A stretch of 64,000 bases of DNA, taken from positions 2,232,001 to 2,296,000 of the forward strand of contig NC_089457.1 in NCBI RefSeq assembly GCF_026210795.1, in the 5' to 3' direction. The stretch comes from Rhizophagus irregularis (taxonomy: Eukaryota > Glomeromycota > Glomeromycetes > Glomerales > Glomeraceae). Made by a program: the position numbers and the translations under genes. Positions 58,618 through 64,000 of the stretch are shown piece after piece (positions within the stretch are counted from its first letter, which is position 1; every line of letters begins with the position of its first letter). The notes beneath the pieces are model-generated. The model was not told the DNA's origin. It did no database searches and worked only from the letters and a program-made list of their open reading frames with translations.

Positions 58618-59471
58618 ATACTAATAATAAATCTGATCAAAGCGAAACACTTGCTCAATTATATGAAGTGCTTTTATATAAGAAGAAGGATATAAGGAAA
58701 AATTCGGTATTAATGGCAGAGCAAATCAAACAGCAATGCATCAAAGCAAGAAAGTGAAAACACTTGCTGATTCATATGAGCTGCTGTTACCAATACGGGA
58801 TGATCTCAGTATTGATGGCACTTCGAAGCAATAAAGCTTCTACGGATATATCACTTGCGGAAATATACAATTTGCTTTTATATTTGGAAGAGGATGTAAT
58901 GGAAATTCAGGAAGAACTCGGTATTGTTGGTTATACTAATCAAGAAATGGCAGAAGAAGCTGATAAAAATGCAAAAGTATATCTCCGAAAGTTTGAGAAA
59001 TTTCACGGTCCCTTAGAAGGTGTTCCAAGTGTGTTAATACAGAAATTTGGCTTATTTTACAAGAGAGAGACTTCCGTTATTTCCGAAGGTCTCTCCTCGA
59101 CAATTACACGAAGTGTTTGTCAAAAATCCAGCTAGCACTGGTCAGTGCCCATGTGGTGCGGCCCAGCAAAAAAAACCGTCACGAATCGTCGAATCGTGAC
59201 GATCAGACTGATGCACAAACGAGGATGGATTCAGCTAAAGTAAACATTTCGACCATGCCTACTGAATCCTCTGATTTCAACTTAATCACTTAACGAAACA
59301 ACCTGATCCAGAATTAATCATCAAATCCGTGTTCATTTCACATAATTGAAATTCCAAAATAATTTTGCATTTGCTAAGCCGTGGGACTCGCCATGCCTTA
59401 TTTGCGGTGGAAAACATGGGTATTATAGATTACATGGCAAATGTTATAGAAAATGGAACGGAATATTGTAA
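58618..59471 (+). pseudogene. Unknown gene with three LAxxYxLLL repeats and a zinc-knuckle-like end
   Basis: Starts MTSNTNNKSDQSETLAQLYE at 58618 and stops after 46-48 codons; the next pieces are in other frames. Three similar helical repeats are visible: ETLAQLYEVLLYKKKDI, KTLADSYELLLPIRDDL and ISLAEIYNLLLYLEEDV. They are followed by EEADKNAKVYLRKFEKFHG. After a gap, a last exon-like piece (acceptor GCTAAG near 59379; TAA 59469-59471) encodes PWDSPCLICGGKHGYYRLHG then KCYRKWN, with Cys and His spaced like a zinc knuckle. Family unknown. Separate pieces may be exons plus one frameshift near 58755-58830. Confidence 0.4.
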
Positions 59472-59686
59472 CAATTCAAGTAATAAATTTATTGCAACAT
59501 AGTCAGTCATGTGAAATCGATGCACGATATCGGAATAGGGGCTGTGCGACGTATCTGTCATGAAATAACGTGATTTGACTGTTGTTGAACAACAATACAA
59601 GTTTGGTAACGCCGAAAGTTATTCAACACAAAAATTTTCTACTATTGATTTTTTGTTAATTTTGTTTACCGATGAATAGATAAATA

Positions 59687-62600
59687 ATGGCAACAACTAT
59701 ATCACAATATAAGGGAATAACTCTAGAAGAATGGGAAGCGAAAACTAAACTTACAGAATTACAAAGGCAGAGCGTATTAGAATTACAAGATGCTTGTGCA
59801 GAGTTACCTCTTCCCGAAGGAGTAAGAATATTATATTAATTTTTTAATTAACAAAATAATGATCAATTTAAATATCAATTTTTTAAATAGGTTTTAAGCG
59901 ATCTTGGACCAGGTTCTCCGCAACGTACAGCATCACCTACACCGTCTTCCGTCAAAGATAATCTCAAACAATCACCTTATTCTCGCTTAAGTACTTCACC
60001 TTTACCCAAATCACGATCCACCACAAATCTTCTAGCAGCCGAATTTCAAGCAGATGAAGCAGCTGCAACATCAACACCTGATGCATCACTTGGGATACCT
60101 CAACCAATTGAAACTACACAACAATTTTTTGATTGGTTTGCCAGAATGGAAGCTGATATGGAAAAAGATCAAGAGGATGTTTATAGGTAAATTACTATTT
60201 AATTAAATTAATTTTTGTATGTTTAAAAAAATTTTATAACTTAGTTTTTTTTTTATCAATTAGAAATTTTTTAACTGTAGTTACAATGTATAGAGAAGCT
60301 TGTTCTAAATTTTTGGAACAGATTGATACTACAGTAAAATTGTTTAATGATTTAGATAGTAATTTTAAGTTTGTTGAGGAAAGAACGAAGGCTTTGCAAA
60401 CTGCTTGTGAAAAATTATTGGAAGAACAGGTTTGATTTCAATTATTACTTAACCATTAACTAAAAAAGTATATAAATGTTTTATTTCATTTATTTACTAT
60501 TTACTATTCAACAATGATAAAGAATAATCTTACATCATTAGCAGATGCGATCACTGCAAAACTTTCTTATTATAATGAACTGGAGTCTATTACAAAATTA
60601 TTTAATTCCCCTGGAGAGAATATTTGTGAGCAGGAGGAATTTGTATCCGTACTGGCAAAGTTAGATGAATGTTTAGAATATATGCAAACCAATGTAAGAT
60701 GTATTGTTTTATATACATGTATTTTACGAGAATTTTATTACTTAAAATTTTAATTTATTAATAGCTTAGATATAGGGATTCTGAGCTTTATCTTATGAGG
60801 TTCAGGCAATGTATGACAAGGGGAATGGCCATAATTAAAATGTATTCCATTAGTACAATTAAAGGTCTTGGATTGGAAATAGCAAAAAAGAACAATCAGG
60901 TAAACATGTTGATATTATTATTTATGAATTAAATTATCAATGTAATGTTAACTTTACTATTATATAGGTCGTGAATTCAACAGTACAGACAGCTTTATTT
61001 TATGTAAAATTTAAAGCCATAGCGCCAAAATTAAAAGAGTTGGTTAATGAAATTGAGAAAAGATGTCCAGCACATAGAGAGTATGTTAAAATAATAATTT
61101 GTAAATTTATTATGGTCATAATTATTTTACCTGTTTTAACATAACTATAGATATTATTCTTTATTAAATGATTGTTATAATGCGTACTTTTCTGTACGAC
61201 AGCAATTACTTATTCCTGTAATTTACACGAAAATCCAAGAATTAGAACCTACTGGGCAAGATATATTATCATTTGTAAGTCAAAAAAAAAAGTAAAAGAA
61301 AAAAATTTTTTTTTTTACAATTATTTTTTTGTATTTTAACTTGTCCTTTTATTATAGGCTCGAAATGGTTATGCATATATGTTAAATCTTTGCTCAGATG
61401 AATATTCGTTATTTTACAATTTTTTTTCAACGGGTGAAGATGATTTATAGTATGTTATGATGTTGGAATTTTATTTATCTTAATTTGTTTTTTAAAACAT
61501 CAAATATTGATAAAATATATATATATTTTTTTTATTGTACATAGCGGGAATTTAGATTTATTATGTAGTTATATGTACGATTATTTAAGGCCCTGGATTA
61601 TACATGAGACTAATATCGAAACATTATCTGAATTATGCGCTATACTTCAAGTGCACTTGAATCAGGATTCCGAAAAAAATGGAGGTATTAATATGATCTG
61701 GGGTTTTTTTTTAAAAAAAAAGAATATAATTAATGTAATTAATTGGATTATTGTCTTGTAGAAAAGGAGGGGCAAGGATTGCAGTTTAGTTATTTAATTC
61801 GTAATGTTCTTCAGGATACACAACAGCGTCTTGTATTTCGGGTACAAACTTTTATTCGTAATGAAATACAAAATTTTGTTCCACAACCATCTGACTTGGA
61901 TTATCCAAATAAGTTAAAAGAGTTAGAAGGTAAAGATAAAAGAAATTATATTTTGCAATATATTATTTAATACTTAGTTTTTGATTTAAAAATATAGATT
62001 CAAATGAACAAGCTGAATCTGGGGAAAATAATCAAACATCCTCGGATAATTACCCTACGGGATCATCTTCGCCAGCTATTTTAGAAGTTCAACAAGACAA
62101 TGGAGATGAAGAGGACGATGAATCTACAGTATCACCACAAACTAATGTTATTGACACAGGAAAGATGTATAAAGGGTGGTTTCCTACGTTACAAAGAACA
62201 TTATGGGTTCTTTCAAAGCTTTACCAATGTGTTAATGTATGTTTTTTTTTTATTCAAAAGTTATTTTAATAATCATACACTTTACATGGTTGTATTTTTT
62301 TATAGACCACTATTTTTGATGATATAGCACAAGATGTCGTAGATCTGTGCTTGCAATCTTTATTAACTGCGAGTGAGCTTATATTTAAAGAGGTAACAAT
62401 AATTTTACATATTTTTTTTTTTAAAAAAAAATTTTTTTTATTTAACAAATATATTATTATAGCGCAAACTTGACGGGCAGTTATTTTTGATTAAGCATTT
62501 ATTGATTCTTAAAGACCAAATTGCATCTTTTGATACACAATTTATTCACGAAGAAAAAGATTTGGATTTTTCAGAAATAACAAGTAATTAATATTTATTT

Positions 62601-63503
62601 ATTTCTTATTTGTCTTATTTGTCAAATAAAAATTATATTAATTCATTTTTTTATATAAATATATGATAGTCGCATTAAGCGAAATATTGCAGAATAAATA
62701 TTCAATATTGAGTCCAAATACTTTATTAGGTTTGGCGCAAAAGGGTATTCCAAAAATAGTTGAAAGTAGAGTTGATTCAAAACAGGAAGTTGATAAAGAG
62801 TTAAAAAGGATTTGTGAAGAATTTATTACAGAAAGTGTTCAAGATGCTATTGAACCATTATCTTCTTTTATATTGAAGGTAAATTTAATATAAATTTTAA
62901 TTGGTAAAATTAAATATTAATTTAATTGCCAAATGTTATATTTGTAGGTATCTGCATTTAAAATCAGAAGTAACCTTAAACCAATACATCAACAAACTTT
63001 ATTAAAGAATCAAAATTTTGCACAACCAGGTATTTTTTAATTAAATTAATTAAATTTAAATCATTTTTTTTACGTAAAAAAAATTTTTTTTTTCTGATTC
63101 ATAATTATTTAATAATAAATAATCCTTTAGCAAAGATTGTCGAAATTTATGAAACATTTCAGAATTCTGTTAAAGTACGACTTCAATTTATAATTAAAAA
63201 GATGTTGGAATATCTTGAAGATCGTAAAACCGTAAATATTTTACTAAAACCAATACAGGTACGATTTAGATATTAATATTTTAACCTTTTAATTTATTTA
63301 TGACAATTATTTGCTTAAATTTGTTATAAAAAATTTCTTCATAGCATCAAATCATAGATACATATCAAGCATTTTATGATATATTACGACAAGAAGAATA
63401 CGAATTTGATGAATTTCCCGAATCAATAGGAACTCTTGAAGAAGTTAAAGAATGGGTGAAAAGTGAATGGTTCTGGAAAGCAATTGAAGAGACAAATGAT
63501 TAA
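59687..63503 (+). CDS. COG3: Conserved oligomeric Golgi complex subunit 3
   Basis: Seventeen exons (59687-59821, 59891-60186, 60264-60429, 60523-60693, 60765-60899, 60968-61080, 61151-61274, 61358-61449, 61545-61684, 61762-61929, 61998-62236, 62306-62392, 62463-62583, 62670-62878, 62948-63029, 63131-63258, 63345-63503) keep phase throughout and give about 854 residues, close to the family's usual length. The Sec34-like N-terminal coiled region includes [20 protein letters not shown] and [16 protein letters not shown]. The conserved core has [20 protein letters not shown], then [20 protein letters not shown] and [15 protein letters not shown] Ser/Pro-rich insert follows residue 45. COG3 is a lobe A subunit that tethers retrograde vesicles at the Golgi. 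No lesions; single-copy housekeeping gene. Confidence 0.95.
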
Positions 63504-64000
63504 AATCTATATAATATATTACGAGATCTAAATGTAATTATAATTGTCCAATAATATTATCAGAAAAAGGAAGGTGATAGAAAATCTACAACTTAGAATA
63601 ATAATTTAATTTACAAATACGAGATTCAGATTTTAATTTATTACTATTATTAGAACAATTAATTGAATTTACTGTAATTGTGAGTCACAAGAGGAATTGT
63701 TTTAAAAGATACAAAATAAAATTTTCATTATTAAATTCTATATACAGCAGGCTATGGATCTAAATAATAAGATAATTAAAATAAGTAATAAAATTTAAGT
63801 GGATGGCGACGCCACTTAAAAACATTCATAAGTCAATTAAAAATTTCGGGTTTACCCGAATTTAGTAAATTGAAACATAAAGTTAATTGTGCGACTGATC
63901 ACATTATTGTAATTCGGCCTTTCTCACAGCCTTATTTGCTAATGACATAATTCATGAAAATTCATGAATATTCATTTCGCCCCGCCCACTTGAGTGATTG
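63504..64000. other. 3' flank of COG3 and possible start of a repeat
   Basis: AT-rich. From 63798 a different texture begins: AAGTGG..GCCACTT dyad (63798-63818), TTCGGGTTTACCCGAA hairpin (63845-63862), and a GC-richer end (CGCCCCGCCCACTTGAGTG). Possibly a transposon cut by the window edge. Confidence 0.4.

Overview
The window is about 72% A+T by eye, intron-rich, and carries a gene set typical of arbuscular mycorrhizal fungi (Glomeromycotina, most like Rhizophagus): Crinkler-type effector genes with kinase, nuclease and AAA modules, a BTB-TLDc protein, degenerate F-box/LRR and LINE fragments, and dense non-autonomous DNA transposons. Species is inferred from family content, not from a marker gene. 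Introns are short (about 60-100 nt) with GT..AG ends.

Layout. 1-2.6 kb: 3' end of a Ty3/gypsy retrotransposon (integrase ORF plus LTR). 3.0-5.75 kb: a TIR element with 16 tandem micro-exon-like, hairpin-rich modules, inserted in an LRR pseudogene that continues to 6.57 kb. 6.6-9.8 kb: LINE RNase H remnant and a broken multi-exon AAA-ATPase/PD-(D/E)XK gene. 10.4-11.9 kb: a giant palindromic hAT-like element built of 182-bp units. 12.2 kb: a hypothetical gene. 14.5-34.7 kb: a cluster of eight copies of one small secreted protein gene (three exons, about 122 aa); four look intact (14486, 19552, 29082, 34184) and four are broken. The cluster is built by a ~5 kb tandem duplication and ~1.35 kb tandem units and is riddled with small transposons whose empty sites survive in sister copies. 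At 24.1-26.7 kb two further micro-exon arrays lie in opposite orientations.

35.7-37.2 kb: intact BTB-TLDc gene. 37.3-44.3 kb: gene-free, with MITEs, a hAT transposase remnant and a polypurine tract. 44.3-46.4 kb: intact PHO4-family phosphate transporter. 46.4-52.9 kb: AT-rich and gene-free, with a Tc1/pogo-like element carrying the same satellite family as the 10.4 kb palindrome. 53-55 kb: Crinkler with nuclease-like and kinase domains and a frameshifted header exon. 55.5-57.6 kb: two more effector-type pseudogenes, one split by a MITE. 57.8-59.5 kb: two decayed genes of unknown function. 59.7-63.5 kb: intact 17-exon COG3.

The conserved housekeeping genes (PHO4 transporter, COG3) are clean, while effector-like families are repeated, broken and full of transposons: a fast-evolving accessory region next to core genes. 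The most unusual features are the structured micro-exon array inside a transposon and the secreted-protein cluster with its SINE-like insertion that duplicated a TATA box.
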